In this document: piece by piece, positions 37,401 to 45,459 of the stretch
How positions within the stretch are numbered: the stretch's first letter is position 1
Layout: every line of letters starts with the position of its first letter
NCBI RefSeq assembly: GCF_016862395.1
Contig: NZ_BOMW01000015.1
Location: 51,308-115,307, forward strand
Length of the DNA: 64,000 nucleotides
Source of the DNA: Actinoplanes siamensis
GTDB taxonomy: Bacteria; Actinomycetota; Actinomycetes; Mycobacteriales; Micromonosporaceae
Direction: 5' to 3'
The notes under the pieces: generated by a model
The model's database searches: none
Told to the model about the DNA's origin: nothing
What the model saw: the letters and a program-made list of their open reading frames with translations, nothing else
Program-made: the position numbers and the translations under genes

Positions 37401-37807
37401 TTGAGGCGTACGCCGCGCTTCTTTATTTTGCGGATGGCGCGACCGAGCCGGGCGTCCGTCGCGTCCACGATGAGGTGGCCGACCATCTGGCGCAGCGCGC
37501 GCCGGGCCACCGGGACCACCACCTGAGGCATGATCGGGGCGAGCGCGCCGCCCACCTTGACCGCCGCCCGCAGATGCGCCGGAAGGAAGCCGGGCACGTC
37601 CCCGGCCAGGGCTTTCAGTGCGCGGGCGCTGACCCGGTGGTCCTCGGGACGGACCACGCCGTCCACGAAGCCGACAGCGAACGCGAGGCCCTTCGGGTCG
37701 CGCAGCAGACCCGCCAGCTGAGCCGCCGAACCGCCGACCTTCACGGCCGAGGCCTCGCGCAGCCAGCGACGAACGAGAGTGATCGTCTCGTCGGCGATCT
37801 CAGACAT
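34457..37807 (-). CDS. putA: Bifunctional proline dehydrogenase / glutamate-semialdehyde dehydrogenase PutA
   Basis: This 1116-residue enzyme oxidises proline to glutamate. Residues about 100-440 form the FAD-dependent proline dehydrogenase barrel (NLLGEAVLG, YVSIKVSS, KGANLPMERVES, RRLEEG). Residues about 500-980 form the aldehyde dehydrogenase: PPWNFPVAIPAG, Glu in LAETSGKN, catalytic Cys in HAGQKCSAASL, and FGGWKRSAVG. The C-terminal 130 residues form an extra domain like that of longer PutA proteins. The N-terminal DNA-binding domain of E. coli PutA is absent; control probably comes from the divergent LysR gene. Start ATG 37807, with AAGGAG upstream. Confidence 0.96.
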   Translation of the reverse strand: MSEIADETITLVRRWLREASAVKVGGSAAQLAGLLRDPKGLAFAVGFVDGVVRPEDHRVSARALKALAGDVPGFLPAHLRAAVKVGGALAPIMPQVVVPVARRALRQMVGHLIVDATDARLGRAIRKIKKRGVRLNVNLLGEAVLGRGEASRRLADTERLLARPDVDYVSIKVSSTVAPHNPWAFDEAVDDIAEKLLPLFTLAARTGKFVNLDMEEYKDLDLTIAVFTRLLDRPELLGLEAGIVLQAYLPDALSAMTRLQVWSGSRRERGGAGIKVRLVKGANLPMERVESALHGWPLATCDSKQATDTNYKRVLNYALHPDRIHNVRLGVAGHNLFDVAYAWTLAGRRGVRDGIEFEMLLGMAEGQAEAVRREVGGLLLYTPVVRPEQFDVAIAYLIRRLEEGASSDNFMSAVFELHANSELFEREQQRFLASLRDLDDEVPQPNRVADRFAAVRAPEIGYFANTADTDPAVAANRDRIRAILARVETSRLGLGLEKITDAAVLDTALEKAAAASWGAADRRAVLHQVGEALEKNRDVLLEVMAAEAGKTVDQADPEVSEAIDFAHYYAELAADIPDGATPVPARLTLVTPPWNFPVAIPAGSMLAALAAGSAVVIKPAAPAERCGTVLAGIVRDALAAAGADPGLVTLLQVDEGTLGERLIAHPLVDRVILTGAYETAELFRSFRPDLPLLAETSGKNAIIVTPSADLDLAVKDVVASAFGHAGQKCSAASLVVLVGSVAKSQRFRTQLMDAVSSLEVGLPSAMRTQVGPLVEPASGKLLDGLTTLGPGESWLLKPERLDAAGQLWSPGIRDGVRRGSAYHRIEFFGPILGIMTASTLDEAIDLVNEVDFGLTSGLHSLDAGEVRTWLDRVQAGNLYVNRGITGAIVRRQPFGGWKRSAVGAGAKAGGPNYLVGLSGWAPAEATVQAGIDNPAVRSLLAEAAAHLTAEQLASVTRAAGSDAAAWAASFGRAEDVSALGVERNVLRYLPTPVTVRLSAGAPLADLVRVLAAARLSGAPVRVSTAREVPAALCPDAVVESDEEFAAGLDGVSRVRLIGGAATGLATATGGRPDLAVWSGPVVEAGRVELLPFLREQAVSITAHRFGNPLPMAAEVL

Positions 37808-37910
37808 CGGGATGCTCCTTCCGGTATGAGCGCCAGTGTGAATCGGATGATCCGGTAAGGAAAAGCGAAGCTTTATGACGAATATTCTTCAGTTCGGCTA
37901 ACGTGTCGGG
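37808..37910. promoter_or_regulatory. Divergent putA/LysR regulatory region
   Basis: This AT-richer 103-bp spacer holds a perfect CGGATGATCCG dyad (37844-37854) and GAATATTC (37880-37887). Both are candidate LysR binding sites for control of putA and autoregulation. Confidence 0.5.
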
Positions 37911-38807
37911 ATGCTGGAGATCCGCCGCCTGATCCTGCTCCGCGAGCTGGCCGTCCGCGGCACCCTCGCCGCGGTCGCCGAGGCGCTCAACTTCACCCCG
38001 TCCGCGGTCAGCCAGCAGCTCAGCCAGTTGGAGAAGGAGACCGGCACGGTGCTGCTGCGCAAGGCCGGCCGCCGGGTCCGGCTCACCCCGCAGGCCGAGG
38101 TCCTGGTCGCCTCGGTCGGCGAGGTGCTGGACACGCTGGAGCGCGCCGAGGCGCGGCTGCAGGCCGCCGCGACAAGGGTGACCGGGACGGTGCGGGTCGC
38201 GGTGTTCCAGTCCGCGGCGCTGGCCTTCATGCCGGCGGCGCTGCGGGCCACCGCCGAGAGATTTCCCGACGTACGGGTCGTGATGGTCCAGCGCGAGCCG
38301 GAGGAGGCCCTGCGGGAGACCTGGGCCCGTGACTTCGACATGGTCATCGCAGAGCAGTACCCGGCGCACGCCGCTCCGCACCATCCCGGCCTGGATCGGC
38401 GCGATCTGACCACCGACGCGATCCGGCTTGCGCTTCCGGCCGAGCCGGAGTCGCTGCGGCCGGTGGACTCGCTGGCGTCGGCCCGGCAGATGCCGTGGGT
38501 GATGGAGCCCCGCGGGGCGGCGTCGCGGCACTTCGCCGAGCAGCTGTGCCGGCGGGCCGGGTTCGAGCCGGACGTCCGCTACGAGACGGCGGATCTGCAG
38601 GCCCACATCCGGCTGGTGGAGACCGGGAACGCGGTGGCCCTGATCCCGGACCTGGTGTGGGCGGGGCGGTCGACGTCCTGCCGCCTGCTCGATCTGGCCG
38701 AGGCCCCGCGCCGGACGATCTTCACCGCGCAGCGGCTCTCCGGGGCGGAGTCACCTGCCGCGCGGGCGTTCCGCCAGATCCTCGGCGAGGTGGCCGCCAC
38801 GGCCTGA
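37911..38807 (+). CDS. LysR-family transcriptional regulator
   Basis: This 298-residue regulator has an N-terminal winged helix-turn-helix (residues 1-60, LAAVAEALNFTPSAVSQQLS) and a periplasmic-binding-protein-like effector domain (about 85-295). It is divergent from putA, so control of proline use is the natural inference, with proline or a derivative as co-inducer. The start ATG 37911 places the HTH at the very N-terminus, as expected. A perfect hairpin follows its stop. Confidence 0.93.
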   Translation: MLEIRRLILLRELAVRGTLAAVAEALNFTPSAVSQQLSQLEKETGTVLLRKAGRRVRLTPQAEVLVASVGEVLDTLERAEARLQAAATRVTGTVRVAVFQSAALAFMPAALRATAERFPDVRVVMVQREPEEALRETWARDFDMVIAEQYPAHAAPHHPGLDRRDLTTDAIRLALPAEPESLRPVDSLASARQMPWVMEPRGAASRHFAEQLCRRAGFEPDVRYETADLQAHIRLVETGNAVALIPDLVWAGRSTSCRLLDLAEAPRRTIFTAQRLSGAESPAARAFRQILGEVAATA

Positions 38808-38847
38808 CAGCGGTCCCGAGGCGCCGCCGGGTGTCGGCTCGCCGTGG

Positions 38848-38876
38848 CCGGCCGGCACCGAGCAAGTGCCGGCCGG
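38848..38876. terminator. Bidirectional terminator, 11-bp perfect stem
   Basis: CCGGCCGGCAC (38848-38858) pairs perfectly with GTGCCGGCCGG (38866-38876) around a seven-base loop. It lies between the convergent LysR and secreted-hydrolase genes. Confidence 0.78.
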
Positions 38877-38889
38877 TGTGTCGCCGGGA

Positions 38890-40329
38890 CTACAGACGGG
38901 GCGGGTTCGGGGGCGGGGTGGCCTTGGCCGGGCAGGGCGCCGCCACGTAGTTCGCGTGCGTGCCGTTGGTGAACCGGCACCCGAAGGACTCCGAGGCCAC
39001 CGCCCGGCGATCCAGCACGGCGTCCCCGGCCGCCCGCTGCCCGGTGCGCACCCACCGGGTCAGGTCGTCGAAGGCCTGCGTCAGCTCCGCCTCGGTGAAG
39101 TCGCAGTGCCCCACCCCGCGGATCGCCCGCGACACGAACAGGCCGGCGCGGCCGTTGCGGGCGGCCCGCTGGGCGTACTCCTGCTCCATCGACAATGGCA
39201 CGAACAGGTCCCCGATGTCGTGCAGGGAGAGCACCGGGACGGAGGGCCGCCCCTCGACGCGCGGGATGCCGGCCAGGCCCGGGTCCGCGGTGGCGGTGTG
39301 CCGGACCCGCAGCACCTCGGCGTTGAGGCGCAGCTCGGCGAAGGTGGGCAGGGCGTGGTCGGTGGTCCGGTAGTACGTGTACCGGTTGTCTGTCACGTTC
39401 CCGGGCGCGATGCCGCCGGTTCCGCCGGACAGGCCGGGGTAGAGGCCGAACAGGAACGGCAGGTCGTTCAGCGGGGCCAGCGAGGGCGCCGCGTTCCAGT
39501 AGGCGAACGCCGAGTCGAAGCCCGGCCGGTCGCCGCCGCTGCGCCGCTCGACCATCGCGGACCAGGTCCGGCCGGCCGGGGTGAGCGCGGGCGCGCTGCC
39601 GGCCTCGACGCCGAGCGCGGCGCTGATCCGGCCGGCCTGCGCGCGCCAGCCGGCCTGGTAGTCGCCGGGCGGCGTGAGCGGGAAGTCGATCTTCTCGTCG
39701 GCGAGGGCGGCCGCGGTGACGTTCGCGTCCAGGAAGTAGTCGTACAGCTCGGTGTCGCCGAGCACCCCGCAGTACGGCATCGCCGCGTCGAACGCCCGCG
39801 GGAACCGCTCGATGGCCGCGGCGGTGACATGCCCGCCCATCGACGCGCCGGTCATGATCACCGAGCTGGCGCGGCGGCCGGTCAGCTGCCGGAAGATGTC
39901 GATCAGCGCGTACGAGTCGCGGACCCCCTGCCCGACGTCGTAGCCGTTGGTCGCGTAGCTGGAGGCGGCCCACGCGTACCCGGTCCGGATGTAGTGCGCG
40001 CGCAGCGCGGGATTGTCGGCGTAGACGACGTTGCCGGTGCCCCGGTAGCCGTGCGCGTAGACGACCAGCTTGCCGTTCCACTTCTGCGGCACCTCGACCC
40101 GGAAGGCGGCGCCGTCCCGGATTCCGGTGTGGACGCGCGCGCCGGCCAGCGGGGTGAACGCCGCGCCGGAGACGTCGCAGGCCGGGTCGAGGACCAGATA
40201 GCCGGGGCGGGTGGTGCTGGGCGCGGGCGCGCCGCACGTGACCGGGGCCGCGGAGGCCGGCGCGCCGGGAGCGGTGACCAGGGCCAGGGCTGTGGCGAGC
40301 ACGGCGAGGCACTTCCGGCGCATGGTCAT
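38890..40329 (-). CDS. Secreted alpha/beta hydrolase
   Basis: This 479-residue exported protein has an N-terminal signal peptide (cleavage near ASA-AP, about residue 28). Its alpha/beta-hydrolase domain has KLVVYAHGYRG for the oxyanion region, the nucleophile in MTGASMGGHVTAAA near 160, Asp in LHDIGDLFVPL, and His in GVGHCDFTEAEL. Two cysteine pairs suggest disulfides. It is likely an esterase, peptidase or polyester depolymerase acting outside the cell; the substrate is unknown. GGAGG lies six bases before the ATG at 40329. A 244-bp spacer separates it from the divergent enzyme-I-like gene. Confidence 0.85.
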   Translation of the reverse strand: MTMRRKCLAVLATALALVTAPGAPASAAPVTCGAPAPSTTRPGYLVLDPACDVSGAAFTPLAGARVHTGIRDGAAFRVEVPQKWNGKLVVYAHGYRGTGNVVYADNPALRAHYIRTGYAWAASSYATNGYDVGQGVRDSYALIDIFRQLTGRRASSVIMTGASMGGHVTAAAIERFPRAFDAAMPYCGVLGDTELYDYFLDANVTAAALADEKIDFPLTPPGDYQAGWRAQAGRISAALGVEAGSAPALTPAGRTWSAMVERRSGGDRPGFDSAFAYWNAAPSLAPLNDLPFLFGLYPGLSGGTGGIAPGNVTDNRYTYYRTTDHALPTFAELRLNAEVLRVRHTATADPGLAGIPRVEGRPSVPVLSLHDIGDLFVPLSMEQEYAQRAARNGRAGLFVSRAIRGVGHCDFTEAELTQAFDDLTRWVRTGQRAAGDAVLDRRAVASESFGCRFTNGTHANYVAAPCPAKATPPPNPPRL

Positions 40330-40573
40330 GTATTACCTCCCGGACACATCCAATGGCTGCGCATCGACGTTTGTCAAGGACAACGCGGCTTTCCGGACAG
40401 TGCCGGCGCGCGTGATCTCGCTGGTCGCGCTGCTCTGGCTGCGCGCGGTTCGCCGCCGGGCCGACCTCGGACAGCGCGCGCTGTGGCGGATTCCGATCGT
40501 GCACTGAAAATGGGCGGGCTGCGCGAACGGCCGGGCCGGGCTACTGTCCGTAGCGGACTTGCGAGGTGGGCGC

Positions 40574-41656
40574 ATGAACGAGCAAACCGAGAAGGACCCG
40601 GAGCCGGGCATCACGTACGGCTTCGGCCGCCACCGCGGCCTGCTGGTGGACCGCAACGGCATCGAGGAGATCGTGTACGGTCGGGTCCTGCTCTACCTGG
40701 AGAAACCCGACACCGACCTGATCCGGGTGCTGGCCCCGCGACTGTCCGGGGTGATCGTCGAGGAGCCGGTCACGCCGTACGCGCCGGAGGCCCGCTCGCT
40801 CTGGTCGCTGCCGGTGCCGGTGCTGACCGGCGTCCGGGTGGACGACAGCTGGCTGGGCCACGAGGTGGTCGTCGACTTCGACGCGGCGACCACCGCGCCA
40901 CCGCCGCCGGCCTCGGCCGGGATGCGGCTGCACGCGGAGGTCTCCACCCTGGCCGAGGCTCAGGAGGCCGGGCACCTGGCCGACGGCTGGGCGCCGCTGC
41001 GCGCCGAGGACCTGCGCGCGCTGTCCGCCGCCGAGCGGGCCGAGCTGTGGGACTACTTCGCCGAGTCGGGCCGGCCGCTGCCCGCGATCCGCTACTTCGA
41101 CGAGCCGGCCGGCGGTCCGCCCGCGGCCGGCTTCGGCCGCCGCGGCGTCCGCGTCCTGCTTCCCGAGGCGATCGATTCCTTCCGTACGCTCATCGCCGAG
41201 TCCCCGGCCGACGACCCCGTGGTGGTCCTGCCGATGGTCTCGGTCCCCGAGGAGATCGCGGCGTTCACCGCCGCCGCGGGCTCGCACTGGCGGATCGGCC
41301 TGGACATCGCCACCCCGGCCGCCGCGCTGAGCGTCGCCGATCTGGCCGAACGCTGCCACCTGCTGCACGTCAGCACCGGGGATCTGGCCCAGCACATCCT
41401 GGTCTGGGACCGCACCGTGCGCAACGACGCGCTGCTGCCGCCGGACCGCCTGCCGTTCGTGGTCACCCAGCTGGTCGAGTGGTCCGCGTCGGTGGCGGCG
41501 GCCCGGTCGATCCCGTGCCAGGTGGCGCTGGATCTACGGCCCAGTCCGCAGTTGCAGGAGCAGTTGACGGGCATCGGCATCCGGGACGTCGCCTGCCCGG
41601 CCCCGCTGGTCCGGCACTGGCGACACCTGCTCGACGACGGCTCCACCTGGCGCTGA
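40574..41656 (+). CDS. PEP-utilising (enzyme I-like) protein, probable pseudoenzyme
   Basis: This 360-residue protein resembles the C-terminal two thirds of PTS enzyme I. Residues about 50-115 look like the swivelling domain, but the TSHAA-type active-site His motif is replaced by VTPYAPEA. Residues about 175-350 follow the PEP-binding barrel: PMVSVPEEI, IATPAAALSVADLA, HVSTGDLAQH, WDRTVRN and IPCQVALD. The metal-binding Glu of MVETPAA is Ala (about residue 246), and CGE becomes CQV. It therefore probably cannot phosphorylate HPr, and a regulatory or PEP-sensing role is inferred. The start ATG 40574 has GAGGTGGG upstream. Confidence 0.7.
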   Translation: MNEQTEKDPEPGITYGFGRHRGLLVDRNGIEEIVYGRVLLYLEKPDTDLIRVLAPRLSGVIVEEPVTPYAPEARSLWSLPVPVLTGVRVDDSWLGHEVVVDFDAATTAPPPPASAGMRLHAEVSTLAEAQEAGHLADGWAPLRAEDLRALSAAERAELWDYFAESGRPLPAIRYFDEPAGGPPAAGFGRRGVRVLLPEAIDSFRTLIAESPADDPVVVLPMVSVPEEIAAFTAAAGSHWRIGLDIATPAAALSVADLAERCHLLHVSTGDLAQHILVWDRTVRNDALLPPDRLPFVVTQLVEWSASVAAARSIPCQVALDLRPSPQLQEQLTGIGIRDVACPAPLVRHWRHLLDDGSTWR

Positions 41657-41929
41657 GCGCCCCGCCTCGGCGGCACACCTCCGGCGGCCAGCCCGCTGCC
41701 GCCGGGGTGTCCCCACCCGCTCGACACACCCCTCGTGCCCAGCCGGCCTGCGCGGTCCGGCCACCCCCGGCGGCGGTCGGCGGCGCCCCGCGCGGCTGAA
41801 CGCTCACGTCCAGGTGGTTTCCGCCGCCGCGCCGCGATCGGCCGGTCTCGGAGGCAACCGAGGACGCGTACGGTGGAACTGTCTCCCCGGAATGCACGCC
41901 CCGCAACGGCCGAGCAGAAAGGGACGGAC

Positions 41930-42625
41930 GTGACCACCTGGACCACAACGGAACGGATCGAACTGGGCGAGGTGCGCCTCGAGGGCGATCTCACTCTCGC
42001 CGAGCACGCGACGGGCGTGGTCCTCTTCGCGCACGGCAGCGGCAGCTCGCGGCACAGCCCACGCAATCAGGCCGTGGCCCGCGAGCTCAATCGTCGCGGG
42101 TTCGCCACGCTGCTGGCCGATCTGCTCGCGCCGGAGGAGGACACCCGGGACCGGCGGTTCGACATCGGACTGCTCGCCGACCGCCTGGTCGGACTGATCG
42201 ACTGGCTGCGCGTCCACCCGGCCACCGCGGGGCTGCCGCTCGGGCTCTTCGGGGCCAGCACGGGCGGGGCCGCGGCGCTGGTCGCGGCGGCGGCCCGGCC
42301 CGGCGGCGTACGCACGGTGGTGTCCCGCGGCGGACGCCCGGACCTGGCCGGGCCGGCGCTGATCGACGTGCAGGTGCCGACGCTGCTGATCGTGGGCGAG
42401 CGGGACGAGGCGGTGCTCGAGCTCAACGAGGAGGCCCGCAACACCATGCGGGTGCACGCCGAGTTGCGGATCATCCCGGCCGCGGCGCACCTGTTCGAGG
42501 AGCCGGGGGCCCTGGAGGCGGTGGCCGAGCAGGCGGGGGAGTGGTTCGAGGCGTTCCTGACCCCGGTGCCGGACAAGCGCCACCCGGGTCTGGATCACGC
42601 CGCCGCCGCGCGACGCCGGGGATGA
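41930..42625 (+). CDS. Dienelactone hydrolase-like alpha/beta hydrolase
   Basis: This 231-residue cytosolic hydrolase has FAHGSGSSRHSPRN as oxyanion motif, the nucleophile in GLFGASTGGAAALVAA near residue 115, Asp in GERDEAVLELN and His in PAAAHLFEEPG. Such proteins are regularly encoded next to a phosphoribosyltransferase in actinomycetes and other bacteria, as here (six-base gap). The biochemical reason for the pairing is unknown. The start is GTG 41930 with AAGGGA upstream. Confidence 0.87.
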   Translation: MTTWTTTERIELGEVRLEGDLTLAEHATGVVLFAHGSGSSRHSPRNQAVARELNRRGFATLLADLLAPEEDTRDRRFDIGLLADRLVGLIDWLRVHPATAGLPLGLFGASTGGAAALVAAAARPGGVRTVVSRGGRPDLAGPALIDVQVPTLLIVGERDEAVLELNEEARNTMRVHAELRIIPAAAHLFEEPGALEAVAEQAGEWFEAFLTPVPDKRHPGLDHAAAARRRG

Positions 42626-42631
42626 CTGTCC

Positions 42632-43270
42632 ATGATGTTCAGGGACAGGAGGGAGGCCGGGCGTCTGCTCGCCGAGCGGGTCGCCGCGACAGCGCCCGAC
42701 GCGGTCCTGGTCCTGGCGCTGCCCCGGGGCGGCCTGCCGGTCGCGGCGCCGATCGCCGACCGGCTCGGCGCCGCCCTGGACATCGTGGTGGCCCGCAAAC
42801 TCGGCGCCCCCGGCCATCCCGAGTTCGGCGTCGGCGCCATCGCCGAGGACGGCCCGCCCGTGTACGACCAGGACAATCTCCGCTACGCCAGAACCACCGA
42901 ACGGAGCATGGCGGGCACTCTGGCAGCCGAGCGCGCCGAGCTGCGCCGGCGCATCCGCCGGTACCGGGGTGACCGCCCCGCCCCACCGGTCACCGGCCGG
43001 GTCGTCGTCCTCGTCGACGACGGCCTGGCCACCGGGGTGACCGCGCACGCCGCGCTGCGCTGGATCCGTGGCCGGGGTCCGGCCCGGCTGCTGCTGGCCG
43101 TGCCGGTCTGCTCGCCGCAGGCCCGCGACCTGCTGGCGCCGGAGACCGACGGGATCGTCTACCTGAGCGCGCCGGCCGATTTCCTGGCGGTCGGCCGTTG
43201 GTACGAGGACTTCGGGCAACTGACCGACGCCGACGTCGACGAGGTGATGCGCGGCTACACGCACGCCTGA
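42632..43270 (+). CDS. Phosphoribosyltransferase family protein
   Basis: This 212-residue type I phosphoribosyltransferase has the PRPP-binding loop VVVLVDDGLATGVTAHAAL near residue 125 and the PRG motif ALPRGGLPVA near 30. The 'hood' region is that of a broad, uncharacterised family often encoded with dienelactone-hydrolase-like proteins. It may salvage a base or act in nucleotide metabolism; the substrate is undetermined. It follows the hydrolase gene after six bases and is presumably cotranscribed. Confidence 0.88.
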   Translation: MMFRDRREAGRLLAERVAATAPDAVLVLALPRGGLPVAAPIADRLGAALDIVVARKLGAPGHPEFGVGAIAEDGPPVYDQDNLRYARTTERSMAGTLAAERAELRRRIRRYRGDRPAPPVTGRVVVLVDDGLATGVTAHAALRWIRGRGPARLLLAVPVCSPQARDLLAPETDGIVYLSAPADFLAVGRWYEDFGQLTDADVDEVMRGYTHA

Positions 43271-43284
43271 TCTTGTGATCTCGC

Positions 43285-43328
43285 CAGGAATTCATCTACC
43301 GTTGAGTTCAACACTTGATGAGTTCCTG
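43285..43328. promoter_or_regulatory. Nested palindromes upstream of ABC exporter genes
   Basis: CAGGAATTCATC (43285-43296) and GATGAGTTCCTG (43317-43328) are inverted with one mismatch. Between them GTTGAGTTCAAC (43301-43312) is an inner palindrome. The three share a GAATTC/GAGTTC core. This is a good operator candidate for the TetR gene at the end of the operon. Confidence 0.6.
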
Positions 43329-43338
43329 GGGAGGAACC

Positions 43339-44061
43339 ATGGACACCGCGATCGAGGTCTCCGGCCTCGTCGTCAGACGTGGGAAGAGGACCGTCCTCGA
43401 CCACTTCGACTGCGCCGTCGCACGCGGCAGTGTCACCGGCCTGCTCGGCCCGAGCGGCAGCGGCAAGACCACCCTGATGCGCGCCGTCGTCGGCGTGCAG
43501 GTCGTCGCGGCCGGCACGGTCACCGTGCTCGGCAGCCCGGCCGGCTCGCCGGCGCTGCGCGGCAGGATCGGCTATCTCACCCAGGCCCCGAGCGTCTACG
43601 CCGACCTCACCGTCCGGGAGAACGCGCGGTACTTCGCCGCGCTGCACCGCCTGGGCGCAAGGGCCGCCGACGAGGCGGTGGAGACCGTCGGCCTGACCGG
43701 CGCGGCCGGCCAGCTCGTCGCCGGCCTCTCCGGCGGGCAGCGCAGCCGTGCCTCGCTGGCCTGCGCGATCGTCAGCCGGCCCGAGGTGCTGGTGCTCGAC
43801 GAGCCGACCGTCGGGCAGGATCCGGTGCTGCGCGACGAGCTGTGGGCGCACTTCCGCCGGATGGCCGCCGACGGTGCCACCGTGCTGGTCTCCAGCCACG
43901 TGATGGACGAGGCGAACCGCTGCGACCGGCTGCTGCTGATCCGCGAGGGCGTGCTGATCGCCGACGACACCCCGGCCGCGGTCAAGCACGCCGCCGGCTC
44001 CGACGACCTCGATCAGGCGTTCCTCAACCTGATCCGCGCGCACGAGAAGGTGACGACGTGA
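43339..44061 (+). CDS. ABC transporter ATP-binding protein
   Basis: This 240-residue ATPase of an ABC-2-type exporter has Walker A GPSGSGKTT near residue 35, signature LSGGQRSRASLA near 135, Walker B EVLVLDEPTVGQD near 155, and the H-loop SSHVMDEA. It powers the adjacent permease. The ATG at 43339 is chosen because GGGGAGG at 43328-43334 is ideally placed. The permease start overlaps its stop (GTGA). An operator-like region lies upstream and a TetR gene follows, so the operon is probably induced by its substrate, perhaps a drug or lipid. Confidence 0.95.
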   Translation: MDTAIEVSGLVVRRGKRTVLDHFDCAVARGSVTGLLGPSGSGKTTLMRAVVGVQVVAAGTVTVLGSPAGSPALRGRIGYLTQAPSVYADLTVRENARYFAALHRLGARAADEAVETVGLTGAAGQLVAGLSGGQRSRASLACAIVSRPEVLVLDEPTVGQDPVLRDELWAHFRRMAADGATVLVSSHVMDEANRCDRLLLIREGVLIADDTPAAVKHAAGSDDLDQAFLNLIRAHEKVTT

Positions 44062-44786
44062 TCCTGGCCAGCACCGTCCGGCGGATCCTCACCCAGCTGC
44101 GGCACGACCCGCGCACGATCGCGCTGATCGTGGTGGTGCCGACGCTGCTGATCACGCTGATCTACTTCATGTACGACGGCCAGCCCCGGGTCTTCGACCG
44201 CGTCGCGCTGACCATGCTCGGGATCTTCCCGTTCATCGTGATGTTCCTGATCACCTCGATCGCGATGCTCCGCGAGCGCACCACCGGCACGCTGGAGCGG
44301 CTGTTCACCACCCCGATCGGCAAGCTGGACCTGCTGTTCGGGTACGGCATCGCCTTCGGCCTGGCCGCCACGGTGCAGGCCACGGTCGCGGCCGGTTTCG
44401 CCTACTGGGCGCTCGGCATGCACGCGGCCGGCGGGCTCGGCCTGGTCGTGCTGATCGCGGTGGCCAACGCCGTGCTCGGGGTCGCGCTCGGGCTGCTGTG
44501 CAGCGCGTTCGCCCGCACCGAGTTCCAGGCGGTGCAGTTCATGCCGCTGATCGTGGCGCCGCAGCTGCTGCTCTGCGGGCTGTTCGTGCCGCGCGAGCGG
44601 ATGGTCGGGTGGCTGCACGGGATCAGTGACGTGCTGCCCATGTCGTACTCCGTGCGGGCCCTCACCGAGGTCGGCACGCACCCGGAACCGACCGGGACGA
44701 TGTGGCGCGATCTGGGCGTCGTGCTGGCCGTGACGGTGCTGGCGCTCGGGGTGGGTGCCGCGACACTGCGGCGGAGGACGGCATGA
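44058..44786 (+). CDS. ABC-2 type transporter permease
   Basis: This 242-residue membrane protein has six membrane helices and the DrrB/NodJ-like pattern IAMLRERTTGTLERLFTTPIG, FARTEFQAVQFMPLIVAPQLLLCGLF, and SYSVRALTEV. It forms the channel driven by the upstream ATPase and exports its substrate. The GTG start overlaps the previous stop by four bases. No substrate is visible; drug efflux is common for such TetR-linked pairs. Confidence 0.94.
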   Translation: MILASTVRRILTQLRHDPRTIALIVVVPTLLITLIYFMYDGQPRVFDRVALTMLGIFPFIVMFLITSIAMLRERTTGTLERLFTTPIGKLDLLFGYGIAFGLAATVQATVAAGFAYWALGMHAAGGLGLVVLIAVANAVLGVALGLLCSAFARTEFQAVQFMPLIVAPQLLLCGLFVPRERMVGWLHGISDVLPMSYSVRALTEVGTHPEPTGTMWRDLGVVLAVTVLALGVGAATLRRRTA

Positions 44787-44829
44787 TTCGGTAGGCGGGC
44801 GACGGCCGTACCGCGAAATGGGGTTTCTG

Positions 44830-45459
44830 ATGGCACGACGGACCGGGCGGCGGCCCGGCAACCCGGACACCCGCGAGTCGATCCTCGCGTCCGCCCGGGA
44901 GACGTTCGCCGAGAAGGGCTACGACGGGGCCTCGATCCGTGCCATCGCCACCGGCGCCGGGGTGGACCCGGCACTGGTGCACCACTATTTCGGCACCAAG
45001 GACAAGCTCTTCCTGGCCGCGATGCGGGCCCCGCTGGACCCGGCGGAGCTGATCGACGCGGCCGCCGACGGGGATCGGGCCGAGGTGGGCACCCGGTTCG
45101 TCCGGCTCTTCCTGCGGATCTGGGACGGGCCGGGCGGCGCGGCCGGGGTGGCGCTGCTGCGCTCCGCTGTCGGCGCGGAGTGGACCACCACGTTGTTCCG
45201 CGAGTTCGTGGTCACCCAGATCCTCCGGCGGGCGGTGCCCAAGCTCGGCCTCGGCGACGAGCAGGGACCGCTGCGGATCACCCTGGCGGCCAGCCAGATG
45301 GTCGGCATCGCGATGGCGCGGTACGTCATCAAGGTGGAGCCGCTGGCGTCGGCCCCGTCCGAGGTGATCGTCGCGGCGGTCGGCCCGTCGGTGCAGCGGT
45401 ACCTGGTGGGCGATCTGCCGGGCGTCTTCGATCAGTCGGAGCCGAGCCGGGTCAGGTAG
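44830..45459 (+). CDS. TetR-family transcriptional regulator of the ABC exporter
   Basis: This 209-residue repressor has an N-terminal helix-turn-helix (about residues 12-55, with YDGASIRAIATGAGVDPALV and HHYFGTKDKLFL) and a helical ligand-binding C-terminal half. ATG 44830 is preferred to ATG 44818. It follows the exporter genes and likely controls them through the nested palindrome at 43285-43328. Its 3' end overlaps the convergent MCP-PilZ gene by 28 bases. Confidence 0.92.
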   Translation: MARRTGRRPGNPDTRESILASARETFAEKGYDGASIRAIATGAGVDPALVHHYFGTKDKLFLAAMRAPLDPAELIDAAADGDRAEVGTRFVRLFLRIWDGPGGAAGVALLRSAVGAEWTTTLFREFVVTQILRRAVPKLGLGDEQGPLRITLAASQMVGIAMARYVIKVEPLASAPSEVIVAAVGPSVQRYLVGDLPGVFDQSEPSRVR

